In this document: positions 46,991 to 57,089 of the stretch, one piece after another | Numbering within the stretch: position 1 is the first letter of the stretch | Layout of the letters: every line of letters starts with the position of its first letter | Assembly (NCBI GenBank): GCA_036365145.1 | Contig: JAEOAD010000029.1 | Span: 20,817,001-20,881,000 of the forward strand | From: Orientallactaga sibirica | Taxonomy: Eukaryota > Chordata > Mammalia > Rodentia > Dipodidae | Length of the DNA stretch: 64,000 nt | Direction: 5' to 3' | The notes under the pieces: model-generated | The model's input: only the letters and a program-made list of their open reading frames with translations | Told to the model about the DNA's origin: nothing | Database searches by the model: none | Made by a program: the position numbers and the translations under genes

Positions 46991-47119
46991 CTTAATAAGA
47001 AAAACAGAAACATGAAAATATTTGGAATTGAAATAAGACACTTCTAAAAGGCACATGGAGTAAAGGAGTTAAAAGAGCACTTGGAAATAGTTTTAAGAAG
47101 AATTAAAATTACAGCTTAT

Positions 47120-47345
47120 TTAAACTTACACTATTAAATAGTGCTTAGAGGAAAGTTCATAAAATAATATGAAAAACAACAAAGACCTAAAATAAGTAAT
47201 CCATGCTTATTCTTTAGCACTAGAGAAAGAAAAGCAATGCAAGTACAAAACAACATGAAGAGACCTAATAAGAGAGCAGAAATCAATTATATTGAAAATA
47301 TGAAAGCAACAGAAATAACAGTGAAATACAAAATATTCATTTGAT
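47120..47345 (+). repeat. LINE-1 ORF2 fragment
   Basis: 'gcttagaggaaagttcata', 'gcactagagaaagaaaagc' and 'gagcagaaatcaattatattg' are the order of a well-conserved stretch of mammalian L1 ORF2. It is too broken to translate. A very similar 26-base stretch occurs at 60.50 kb. Confidence 0.75.
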
Positions 47346-47349
47346 AACA

Positions 47350-48735
47350 TGTGTATAATTTTTTACTGGTATTAAGTTAACCAAGAACAAGAAAGAAAAG
47401 GACACAAATTATGTAGTTATATTACATTAACCATAAAATCTGTAAACTTGTCCTCCTGATTTAGACAAATGCTAAAAAAAAAAAAAAAAATAGCCACAAA
47501 AAAGTGAAATAGGAATTAGAGTTGCCATGCCCTACTCTATAATTGGTGAATATGCTATTCCATTATATGGAGACACTGACTTTAAAGATGTGATTAAATT
47601 AAATATCTTGAGAGGGAGATGATTCTGGCAGAGTTATTGTGAATCCTTATGATTTAGTAGTCTCTTCTGCTGCGTCCCTTCTGTCTCAGTGAACTCACAA
47701 TGAAGCCTCCTTATCTTGATACCTTCCAACAAGTAAGGAGCTCTGCTTCTTTTCACAACTGATTAACTTAAGATTGCACTTTAATATTTCTCTCTAGAAG
47801 CTATTTCCCAATACATGGTGAATAGCTATGGTTGGGGCTAGTCCCATTTATTTGTCCAGTACCTGGTGCCTACAATCTGGAATAAAGACTTATTTTATGC
47901 AGTGTTTGAATGATTTATAATCTCTATTTCCTCAGTTGTATCTGTGTTGAGAAAGGGTTTCCTGTATTCTAACTTAAAGTTAAAAGTTAAGGCATCTGGA
48001 TATGATGTTCACAGGCATATTATCTTACTGAAGCAAAAATTGATGTTATTTTTTGTTTTTATTTTTGGAAGGAATGACTTCAACCCAATGAACTTAAGAT
48101 GAAAGGGTGTTGCTGAGTCTCACTGGGGACTGGAAAGTTACTCTTTTTTTTTTTTTTTTTTTTTTTTGACTTTTTTTTTTTTTGTGTACTATTTTCATGG
48201 AACTCCTTTATGATCTTCTAGCTAAATCATTTACATGCATTTGAGGTACACAAGCACTGATACACTTGGAAAACATTATAATCCTACCAGTTGCCCCCTC
48301 CAAGGGTTATAAACTTTAATGACATTATCACTGAGTAAACAAATTCCATTTCAAGAGAATGTCTGCTAGTCTAGCTACAGTTGGTATTCAGCTCAGTACA
48401 ATCCACTGGGGCCTGGAAAGTTTCTGACATGTTTTATTATGTGTTTTGGCACTGCCTCTTCAGTAGCACCTGTGGGTGAGATCCACTTCTTAGAGAAGGG
48501 GAGCAGGAAGCACCTCAGCTCCTGCTGGAGATGTTTGCTGTAGAACAAGGCTGCTGTGGGACAGCCAACCATGCTGACCTTGGCTTGTTTTCTAATCTAG
48601 ATGTCCTTGGATACTGCCATATTGTCCCAGGAGCATATCTGCTCCTAACTTTGAACTATTCTCCAGATAAGCAGGGTTTCTTCGCTGGCTATGTGCTCCT
48701 TAATGTCATTGTGTTTATCCAATCCTCATCTGTTT
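47350..48735. other. Intergenic, nothing firm
   Basis: It contains two T/A homopolymer patches (47474-47490 and 48144-48181), the latter possibly the tail of an unidentified minus-strand insertion. No exon or repeat body is evident. Confidence 0.45.
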
Positions 48736-48741
48736 CTAGAA

Positions 48742-48994
48742 TTTATTTTTATTTTTTTATTTTTGGAGAGAGACACAGAGAGAGACAGAGAGGGAGAGGA
48801 GACAGATAGAGAATGGGGGTGCCAGCAGCCTCTCAGAGGCTGTGAACGAACTCCAGATGTGTGCACCCCCTTGTGGTCAAGTGCGGCATTGCGCCCTTGC
48901 ATCACTGTGGCTAAAGGTGGAACCTGGAGATTGGAACCGGGTTCTTAGGTTTAGCAGGTAGGCGCCTTAATCGCTAAGCCATCTCTCCAGCCCT
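48742..48994 (-). repeat. B2-like SINE, type B
   Basis: It is complete, with the CTCF-like block as 'gcacccccttgtggtc' (48863-48878) and head 'aagccatctctccagccc'. The duplication ctaga(a)ttt is on both sides. Confidence 0.93.
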
Positions 48995-48999
48995 AGATT

Positions 49000-50305
49000 T
49001 GTTTTTAACAAATCCTTTAACCTGTGATGGCTTAGGTCCTCATCTATGTGTGAAAAAAAACTTCACCAAACCATGTTCTAATTAGACCAGCAACTCCAAC
49101 AGGCCTCCAGGGCCTCTGTCAGTATCTTTATTCTCCATCTACACTGCATGAGCTACAACTGACTGACAACAGGGAGGGCAACCAAAACATCTGGTGCTTG
49201 TAGCTGAACCAGAGTCCTGTTTCCTAATGTCTCTGAATTGCAATTGATAATGTACCACTCTTAGCTGTAACAGAGGTCTTCCCTCTTTGATCCCACCTTT
49301 CCTATTAAACAAACAGGTTGTGCATTTTCCCTAAGAACTTTCTAATCACACCCAATAGACTATGGCCTCTCAACTGCATAGATGTCTCTGATAGCTGTAA
49401 GCTGCATTTAGATTCACTATGGGTCTCCATCTCCTCTCAATCAGAATTCCCTATGCACTAACTACCTGAAATGACAATTTTTAGTTCACATAGGCATGTC
49501 TAATTTTGTTGCATGTCTGTATTTTAGAAGATTTACTTTAGGTAAATCAGGAAACATGAACTTATGAAAAGTTAAGCTTTTCCAAATTATTGTGTCAAAT
49601 ATGCTATGAAAATTAAAGAAAGTGTGTTTGCATGTGATTAGGCATTTTATCACAAGAGGTTGTCTGTGTGTAAGTCTTTCTGTCCTTAGTTTGAAAAAAA
49701 AAAAAAAAACTAGATACTAGTAGATCACAAGGTAAATAGAGTTGTAATAATAGACTAAAACATTGTTTTACCAAGTGTTGAATGCAATTTAGTGGTGACT
49801 GAAGTTATTAAGTAAATTTTGGAAATAATAGCTAATAATTTTCTAAATAAAGAGAATAGAAAATACCACAGGATGTTGACCAATGCTAAGGAAAATATTA
49901 TTTATGTATGAAATTTAATTGCTATTTTAAATTAATTTTTAGATGATGTGAATATAAACATATATTTCTTATTTTGGATAAATTTTGAATGGCATTTGCC
50001 TAAAGCATGAGACTTGTAGGTAACTAAAGGTAGGATAAACAAGCTACCACTTGAGGGAGAGTTGGACCAGCACAGGGAATACTTCTCAGGAAAAAAAAAA
50101 AAAATCTTACTGTGATAACGATACAAATGCTTCTTTTGTCAGAAAAAACACCTCTTTAGATGTACTAGCTGTGCAAATAAAAAGATAAGCAATTGTGGAA
50201 CTTCAAGTTAAATGTCTTGCATTGAAACATAATGTTATACTAAGTCACATAAACTGATTTATTCTGTGTCACATTATTGTCCTGGCATTTTGTCTTGAGT
50301 TTTTT
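49000..50305. other. AT-rich intergenic DNA
   Basis: There is no gene or repeat head. Short A runs lie at 49694-49709 and 50091-50103. Confidence 0.5.
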
Positions 50306-50309
50306 TTTT

Positions 50310-50461
50310 CTTTTATTCTTTCTTTTTTTAATTGACAACTTCTATACTTACTGGTAATAAACCATGATATTTCCTTCCCCTCCCTCCATTCCCCTTCAGA
50401 ACTCCACTCTCCATCATATCCCCTCCCTCTCACCATTAGTCTCTCCTTTAATTGATGTTGG
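50310..50461 (-). repeat. LINE 3' end, short copy
   Basis: Reversed, 'gatatgatggagagtggagttctg' and 'aagtatagaagttgtcaatt' match the end of the copy at 36.05-36.15 kb. A T-rich stretch at the left edge is its reversed tail. Confidence 0.8.
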
Positions 50462-50588
50462 GTCTCACTCTAGCACAGGCTGACCTGGCATTCACTATGT
50501 AGTCTCGGGGTGGCCTCAAAGTCTTTGTGATCCTCCTACCTCTGCCTCCTGAGTGCTGGGATTAAAGGTGTGCATCACCATGCCTGGC
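50462..50588 (-). repeat. B1 SINE
   Basis: 'ggtctcactctagcacaggctgacc' through 'gctgggattaaaggtgtgcatcaccatgcctggc' is a nearly complete reversed B1. Confidence 0.93.
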
Positions 50589-50593
50589 CCTGG

Positions 50594-50624
<31 letters not shown>

Positions 50625-50643
50625 TTTGAGGAGAGAGAAAGTG

Positions 50644-50680
<37 letters not shown>

Positions 50681-50840
50681 GAGAGAGAGAATATGCATTA
50701 CAGAGCCTCCAGGTATTGTAAACAAACTCCAGATGTATGTGCTACCTTGTGCATCTGGTTCATGTGGATAATGGGCTTCCAACCTGGATCCTTATTCTTT
50801 GTAGACAAGTACTTTAACTATTAAACAATATCTACAGCTC
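50594..50840 (-). repeat. B2-like SINE, type A, with (CA)n
   Basis: A T-rich tail, a (CA)14 microsatellite (about 50646-50674) in place of part of the GA tract, a diverged body and a decayed head are present. Confidence 0.82.
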
Positions 50841-50844
50841 TTGT

Positions 50845-51765
50845 CTTTCTTTTTAATGTAGAGAGATATCTGTCTATGAATGGTGGGTTTTGACTATTCT
50901 ATGCCTGTGCATTATGTCTTATTTATATATACAGGTGTTGAGTGTGTTTCTGTATATACTTTTGTGAGGAAAAAGAGTGAGTTATAGAGTTCTTACTTAA
51001 ATTATTTGTTCAAGAATGTCTAGATCTTTTATTTAGGAGTGAACAAAGACTGACTCAAATCTGGACAACACTGTCCAAATTGGGAAATAGGTAAGAGATG
51101 CACAGGGCTATATAAGAGTAGATGAGGCTGGTGAGTGCCATGACTGTACATTTTACTACTGTGAGTTGCCTTAAGGTGTTGATATATTTTCCATTCTGAA
51201 TAGGACCAAGTCTGAACTATACCTAATATGAAATTTGAGCTCAGAAAATAAAATAGTTTAAGATATATATACCGTATTTTCTCATTGCTTTAAACAATTA
51301 CTTGACCTGAATCAACTTAATTAAGGTAATTGTTTATTTTAACTTACCATTTAGAGGGACATTTTCATGGTAGGGAAGGCATGGCAGCAGGAGCATGAAG
51401 CAGAGAAGGTCATAATAGCAGTTACGAAGCAGAGAGGTAATGGTACTTCCCCCAGTGACCAACTTCCTCCTTCCACAACCTTCTTAAACCATGTCACCAG
51501 CTGGACACCAACTGTTCAAACACATGAGCCTATTGGGGATGTGTTACATTTAAGCCACAAGGGTAAGAACATTCCTCCTTTCAAGCTGGAGGTGAAGACT
51601 CATGCTGTAATCCTACCAATCAGAAGACAGAGCCAGGAGGATCTGTATAGCCTGAGCTATACAGAGAGTTCACGGTAGCCTTGTCCTCAGAGTATGACTC
51701 TATCTCAAGCACTATAAAATATTTTTCAAAAATAAAAGTAGGGTTTTCTTCCTTTCTGGGCCTTC
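50845..51765. other. Intergenic; possible MaLR-like bit at 51.36-51.56 kb
   Basis: 'gcatggcagcaggagcatgaagcag' and 'ttaaaccatgtcaccagctgg' have the flavour of rodent MaLR LTRs. Otherwise nothing is recognised. Confidence 0.35.
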
Positions 51766-51894
51766 TAGTACGTGATCATGATCTAGGACCCATTACTCCA
51801 AACTTTGCCCCTAGCATCACTGGAGAGCTCATTAGAAATGCAGAACTTTTGATTCCATTTTCTATTAATTGAGATATTGTGCATTTCAATTTTT

Positions 51895-52130
51895 CTTTTT
51901 GAAATTTATTTGGGAGAGAAAGAGAGGAAGAGGGAGAAAAAGAAGTGGTGCACCAGAGCCTTCAGCCACAGCAAACGAGCTCCAGACAGATGCACTCCTT
52001 TGTGCACATGTGTGACCTTGCATGCTTGCATCACTGTGTGTCTGGCTTATGTGGGACCCAGAGACTCAAAAAATGAGTCCTTAGGCCTTGCAGGCAAGCA
52101 ACTTAACTGCTAAGCCATCTCTCCAGACCT
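51895..52130 (-). repeat. B2-like SINE inside the MER5-like relic
   Basis: The tail side TTTATTTGGGAG, GA repeats, a longer body ('gcatgcttgcatcactgtg') and head 'aagccatctctccagacc' are present. The duplication tattgtgcattt (about 51875 and 52129) uses the repeated MER5 word. Confidence 0.92.
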
Positions 52131-52310
52131 ATTGTGCATTTTAATAAGACCCACAGGTATTGTGGGTGCAAATTAGACTTTGATGATGCAGCCTTGGGCA
52201 TTTTAGTAAGATCCACAGGTACTGCTGATGCAAATTAGACTTTGAGATGGCCCATTGTGCATTTTAATAAGACCCACAGGTATTATGCCTGCAGATGGGA
52301 CTTTAAAATG
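52131..52310 (+). repeat. About 61-bp tandem triplication
   Basis: Three units each start 'attgtgcattttaataagac' or 'ttgggcattttagtaagat', followed by 'ccacaggta' and 'gatgcaaattagacttt'-like words. Units 1 and 2 are closest; unit 3 runs on into the transposon end. Confidence 0.85.
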
Positions 52311-52324
52311 CACTGCTTTGGAGG

Positions 52325-53440
52325 ACCAGCTTCTTGCTTGGCAAATAGCAGTGTTGGGAACATGGCATCAGTGTGTGCATCAGATCAGAGAACACCTGTG
52401 AAGACAGGCTGTGGTCTAGGCTTGATAGGTTGTGTGTACACATCTCATCATTGGAATGAGCTTTCCATTGTTCACTTTTTCCATACAAATAAGGTATGTG
52501 AAATACATACTTATTCAGCAAATGCTAGGAGCAATTTAAGAAGAGATTCTGCCCATGACCTCCAGAAAAGCATACAAGGACTATAACAACCAAGAAGAAC
52601 TCATTTCACAGATGAACTGGGGATGGTCTAGGACAGAGAAAACAATCAAAGTGACACAGATGTGGTGGCTGAAGTAGTCAACCCCAGGAGTTTTCAATGG
52701 AACACCTAGGTATCGGCTGTAGGCTCCCACAATTTTTCTAGATTGGAGGTACCTGCATGATGAAACCTGCATTCCATGTCAAAGCTGAGCCTGAATATAA
52801 TTGAACACTGAGCACAAACCCTACAGTTTTCTGATTACACTACTATTGACAGAGGGAGAAGCTGCTTTTTCCAGGTGCTGAATCATTCTCTCAGGAACAA
52901 GATAGGTATGTTTTCATGTTTTCTTTGAAGCTTAAAAACATTCATGAGGTCTTTATGAATTTTTTTTCCAGATGTAAACCTTGGAACCTTTCTGTCTCCT
53001 GCTAAAAATGGTTTCATTAAATTATTTATTATAATTCTATTGCTAAATATCAATATTAGTTAGAATTTAGGTGGTGGCAATATTTTTCTTTTTAAAAATC
53101 TGTTCCATGAATTATAATACTTAATTTCAAGTTTCTTCATGATTTTTATATAGTTTAAATATCTTGTACAAGTATTGACAATATTATTTTATTTTCTTAC
53201 ATCTTAAATTTTCTTTTTCTTTGCAAAGTGTACTTTCTACAATATTGTGTTGTCGAATACACTCAAGGGTGAACCTTTTAGGGTCCACATATTGAGGAAA
53301 TGTTTTCAATATCTAAATTTTGAGTTTTTTTAGATCCTAAATTGTGTTAATGACATCAACACCTTGGTAATTGAAGATTTTCCATTTTGAAAGTTAAGTT
53401 TTATTAATGTTTTCTTGGTTAAAGAATATATAATTTTATT
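52325..53440. other. AT-rich intergenic DNA
   Basis: Nothing recognised. Confidence 0.5.
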
Positions 53441-53446
53441 TCCCTT

Positions 53447-53447
53447 T

Positions 53448-53490
<43 letters not shown>

Positions 53491-53758
53491 TTTTTATTTT
53501 TTGGAGAGAGACACAGAGAGAGACAGAGAGAGAGGGAGAGGAAGACAGATAGAGATGGACACGCCAGCAGCCTCTCAGCCTCTGCAAATGAAATCCAGAT
53601 GCATGTGCCTCCTTGTGGTCAAGTGCGGCATTGCGCCCTTGCGTCACTTTGCATCTGGCTAAACATGGGACCTGGAGATTGGAACTGCTGGAGATTGGAA
53701 CCAGCATTCTTAGGCTTAGGAGGCAGGCGCCTTAACTACTAAGCCATCTCTCCAGCCC
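53447..53758 (-). repeat. B2-like SINE, type B, with (TTTA)n tail
   Basis: An 11-unit TTTA microsatellite (about 53447-53490) has grown from the reversed tail. The type B body ('cctccttgtggtcaagtg') and head 'aagccatctctccagccc' are intact. Confidence 0.93.
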
Positions 53759-53761
53759 TAT

Positions 53762-53996
53762 TTTTTTTATTTTTAAAAATATTTAATTTATTATTTGAGA
53801 GAAAGAAGGAGAGAGAGAAGGAGAGAAAGGGAGAGAGATAGAGGATGTGTACACCAGGTCCTCTAGCCACTGCAAATGACTTCCAGACACTTGCACCACC
53901 TTATGCCTCTGGCCTACCTGAGTACTGTGGAATTGAACATGGGTCCTCAGGCTTCAAAGCCAAGCCCCCTAACCACTGAGCAATCTTTCTAGCCCC
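53762..53996 (-). repeat. B2-like SINE, type A
   Basis: It lies directly beside the type B copy in the same orientation. The head is diverged ('gagcaatctttctagcccc'). Confidence 0.87.
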
Positions 53997-53999
53997 TCT

Positions 54000-55145
54000 T
54001 TTAATTTCTTAATCTGAAAGTAGCAATAACATTTCCTACTAAGAAACGCTCTTTATAATCCTGGAGTTAATTCTTGTTCATTCTAATTTATCACATGCTT
54101 CAGGAGAGCTCATGTTAAGTATCTTGTTCAAGTATCATGCATATATGTTCTTGAGAAAAGTGGGCCTTTAAATATTTTCCTATATTAATCCTCAATTTTT
54201 CCTTTTCCCCAAAATTCTCCCTGTCCCAGTGATCTATGATGGAAGCTCAGACAAACCCAAAGAGAACAGTGCAAGGAAACTATGTGCACTCATCTCTAAG
54301 CAGTGGCCATCACCATCTCATCACCTGTCCGCAGCAGTCTAGATACCTCCTTTGTTTTGCCACTATCACACTATAGTGCATTTAGGTAAATTTTGAGAGA
54401 CACATTTCATCTACATTGTATTATAGCTCTTTATATAACAAGGTCACTTAATATAGTCTCACTGTGGTGACATCTAAGACACAAAACCTTTTAACTTTGT
54501 CACATCTACCCACCAATACCATATTTTTGTTTTGCCTTTGATTTATATTAAACCAGATTCTAAACTTACTCTATATAATCAGCTGATTAGCATAGATTTC
54601 TTTCAGATATTGAGTGTGTCTTGCTTTAATTTTACAATCCATTCTTCTGAAATTTGAGTGGTTTGTCCTATAGAGATTCTGAACTTCTTGACTCTGTGGT
54701 TTGTATCCCTATATTGATGGACTATATAACTTGTTCCTATATCCTAATTTCCTAAAAATATGTAGATAAAAAATAATTAGATTTTCTTAGACAATGTCTT
54801 AGACAACTTAACATAGTTAAATATTAGTGAGGATACCAATCAGGCATTAGGGTACTTTTGCTAATGATATTTATAAAAACAAAAATTCAAAAGTTATTTA
54901 GCAATCCTAGTTTGTCATTTTGAAAAATATTTGAAAACCTATCCATATATTTTTTTACATGTGTGTCAGCCATTTTATAGGTAAAAATCTCATTACATCA
55001 AGACAATGCATTGCAATTTACTTTTCCTAAAAAAATATAACTGGCCTCCAGTGAGAATCCTTTCCATTACTCATACAGAATATTAAAGATATGTTTCTAA
55101 GGGATGAATTTTACTGATAACTATTAATACTATTTAAGCTAATTC
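54000..55145. other. 5' flank of the REG gene, AT-rich
   Basis: There is no gene. The part 54600-54930 aligns with 43490-43790 ('tatccctatattgatgg', 'tcctaatttcctaaaaatatg', 'ttagtgaggatacc'), which ties both REG copies to one duplication. Confidence 0.6.
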
Positions 55146-55147
55146 AA

Positions 55148-55342
55148 AGACAATTTATTTATTTGATTTATTTATTAGAGAAAGGGAGAGAATTGGTGCA
55201 CCAAGGCCTATAGCTACAGCAAACAAACTCCAGACTCATGCACTGCCTTGTTCATCTGGCTTATATCAGTACAGGGGAATAGAACCTGGGTCATTATGGT
55301 TTGCATGAAAACATCTTACACACTAAGCCACTTCTTCATCCC
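55148..55342 (-). repeat. B2-like SINE, type A, diverged
   Basis: A TTTATTTGATTTATTTATTAGAG-type tail side, 'ctccagactcatgcac' body and a decayed head are present. Confidence 0.78.
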
Positions 55343-55904
55343 TCAAAGGCAGTTTAAACTGAAAACATCTCTTTAGTTACTAACTTATACATGGATTTGA
55401 ATGACAGATTGATGACAAAGGTTTAATAAATACTAAAACATATACCATTTTACTCACCATTTCTTTGGAGTTCTGAGTCCTAAATAAAGTACACAAATTC
55501 AGCAAATAGAAATATTTACTACAATAATTAAAGCCTCAATTTCAAGGCCATTGATTAAGGGTACTGCAGACCCAATGTGATTCCAATCTGAGGACCCTAG
55601 TCCAAGACATTGAGTTAAAAGCTCAGGCTTATAGTGAACTGAGGCAGTATTTCTTAGTCTCGAAACACAGAGAGGGAGAGAAAGAAAATCCACTCAAATC
55701 TGTTCCTTTAAATCCTGGATAAAATATTGACTCACCAGCTGAATTCAAGCTTCCTTTGACTCTACTACAAAGTGCTTGCACCAGCTTGAACACAAGATTA
55801 CTTATTTGATAATTGTCTGTCTTGAATCATACATCATGCACACAAAGATCAGCAATTTCTAATTAATCCAACTTTAATTATCAATTTGCTTTAAAAACTT
55901 TAAG

Positions 55905-56125
55905 GAGGCAGTTGGAGTGATTGCTTAGTGGTTAAGGCACTTGCCTGTAAAACCTGCGGACCCAGTGTTGATTCTCCTGTACCCACATAAGAGACACAGA
56001 AGGTGGTGCATACATTTTGGAGTTCGTTTGCAGTCACTTGAGTCCCTGGTGCTTCCATACATTTTTTTTCTCTCTCTCCCTCCCCCCACCGTCTCTATCT
56101 CTCTCTCAAATAAATAAACATATAA
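55905..56125 (+). repeat. B2-like SINE, type A
   Basis: The head is diverged (gcagttggagtgattgcttag), the body normal, and the tail CAAATAAATAAAC. Confidence 0.85.
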
Positions 56126-56135
56126 ATTTTAAGGA

Positions 56136-56315
56136 GGGCAGGAGAGATGCCTCAGCAGTTAAGGCACTTGCCTAACAACAAGGGCTCAATTCCCTAGTAG
56201 TCATGTAAAGCCAGACGTCCAAAGTGGTACATGCATTTGGAGTTTGTTTGCAGTGGTTAGAGGCCATGGCTCACCCATTCCCCCGCTCCTTGCAAATAAA
56301 TAAATAAAATATTTG
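56136..56315 (+). repeat. B2-like SINE, type A
   Basis: It follows the previous copy after about 10 bases, with the duplicated word ttttaagga on both sides (56128 and about 56319). It is the last repeat before the REG promoter. Confidence 0.87.
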
Positions 56316-56589
56316 AAAATTTTAAGGAAAAACATATATAATTATGTATATATGCACTCAGAAAGGAGTTTTTACCAGGTGGGTCAAAAGCTGAAAACTA
56401 ATAGTTATTACCCATAATTCATGATATTTATTATTTCCAAAATAAGGGACACTTTCATTTCTTTGACAATACTACTGCAATTCTCTGAAGCTATCCAGGA
56501 CAGGAGATCTGGCAGAAGGTGGGGAAAATTCAAACTTCACTGAGACCTGAGAAAAGAGTTGGCCTGCTAATTGGAAAGAAGTGACATGT

Positions 56590-56760
56590 GTGTTAATTCC
56601 CAGTCGCTGCCAGGAAGAGTTTTGAGCTCTTGCTGGGAATTTCATGAATCCAATGCCAAACTCTCCACTAACCTTGACCTGGACAGGCATGGTTTTTATT
56701 TCAAAGCCCCTCCCTCAGGTGGGCTTATAAAACCTAAGTCCTTTCTGTCCTCACCATTCA
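56590..56760 (+). promoter_or_regulatory. REG3 promoter: TATA box and two IL-6-type elements
   Basis: A TATA box TTATAAAA lies at 56725-56732, which puts the transcription start near 56756. Upstream are two copies of the acute-phase element CTGGGAA in opposite orientation, TTCCCAG at 56597-56603 and CTGGGAA at 56633-56639. Such type II IL-6/STAT3 elements are described for pancreatitis-associated protein (Reg3) promoters. They are about 155 and 120 bases upstream of the inferred start. The 5' UTR exon (about 56756-56781) ends in CACAG followed by a GTAAGG donor. Confidence 0.75.
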
Positions 56761-57089
56761 TTCCAGATATCTACAACACAGGTAAGGGGGAGTTGATAGA
56801 ATATCTCAGCCCCAGCAAAGATTCACTTCTCACATTGCAGAAGGAGGTGTTGGCGTGTCCTTTCCTGACAGACATGGAGCTCTGAGAGTCAGCATGGACT
56901 GCCCTGAATGAGCACAGGGGACCAGAGAATATGGATTCCCATTATATTCAGATCTGCAGAGGAGTGGGTTGGTAGCAAGATAATATATCTTAAGGACAGA
57001 TAGAGAAGGAAGATGTGGAGGTATCTCTACATGTTCTCCTTCTGACCACATTGTTTTCAGCAACCCTGACTTTTCCTCACTCACAGAGG

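Larger units (their letters stand above)
51770..52320 (+). mobile_element. MER5-like (hAT-Charlie) DNA transposon relic, interrupted and internally triplicated
   Basis: The left part ('gcatcactggagagctcattagaaatgcag', 51815) and the right part ('cattttaataagacccacagg ... tgcactgctttgg') are the two ends of an old non-autonomous hAT element of the MER5 type, recalled from memory. A SINE sits inside it. The right part occurs three times in tandem (about 52131-52192, 52193-52253 and 52254-52310). It has no coding capacity. Confidence 0.7.
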
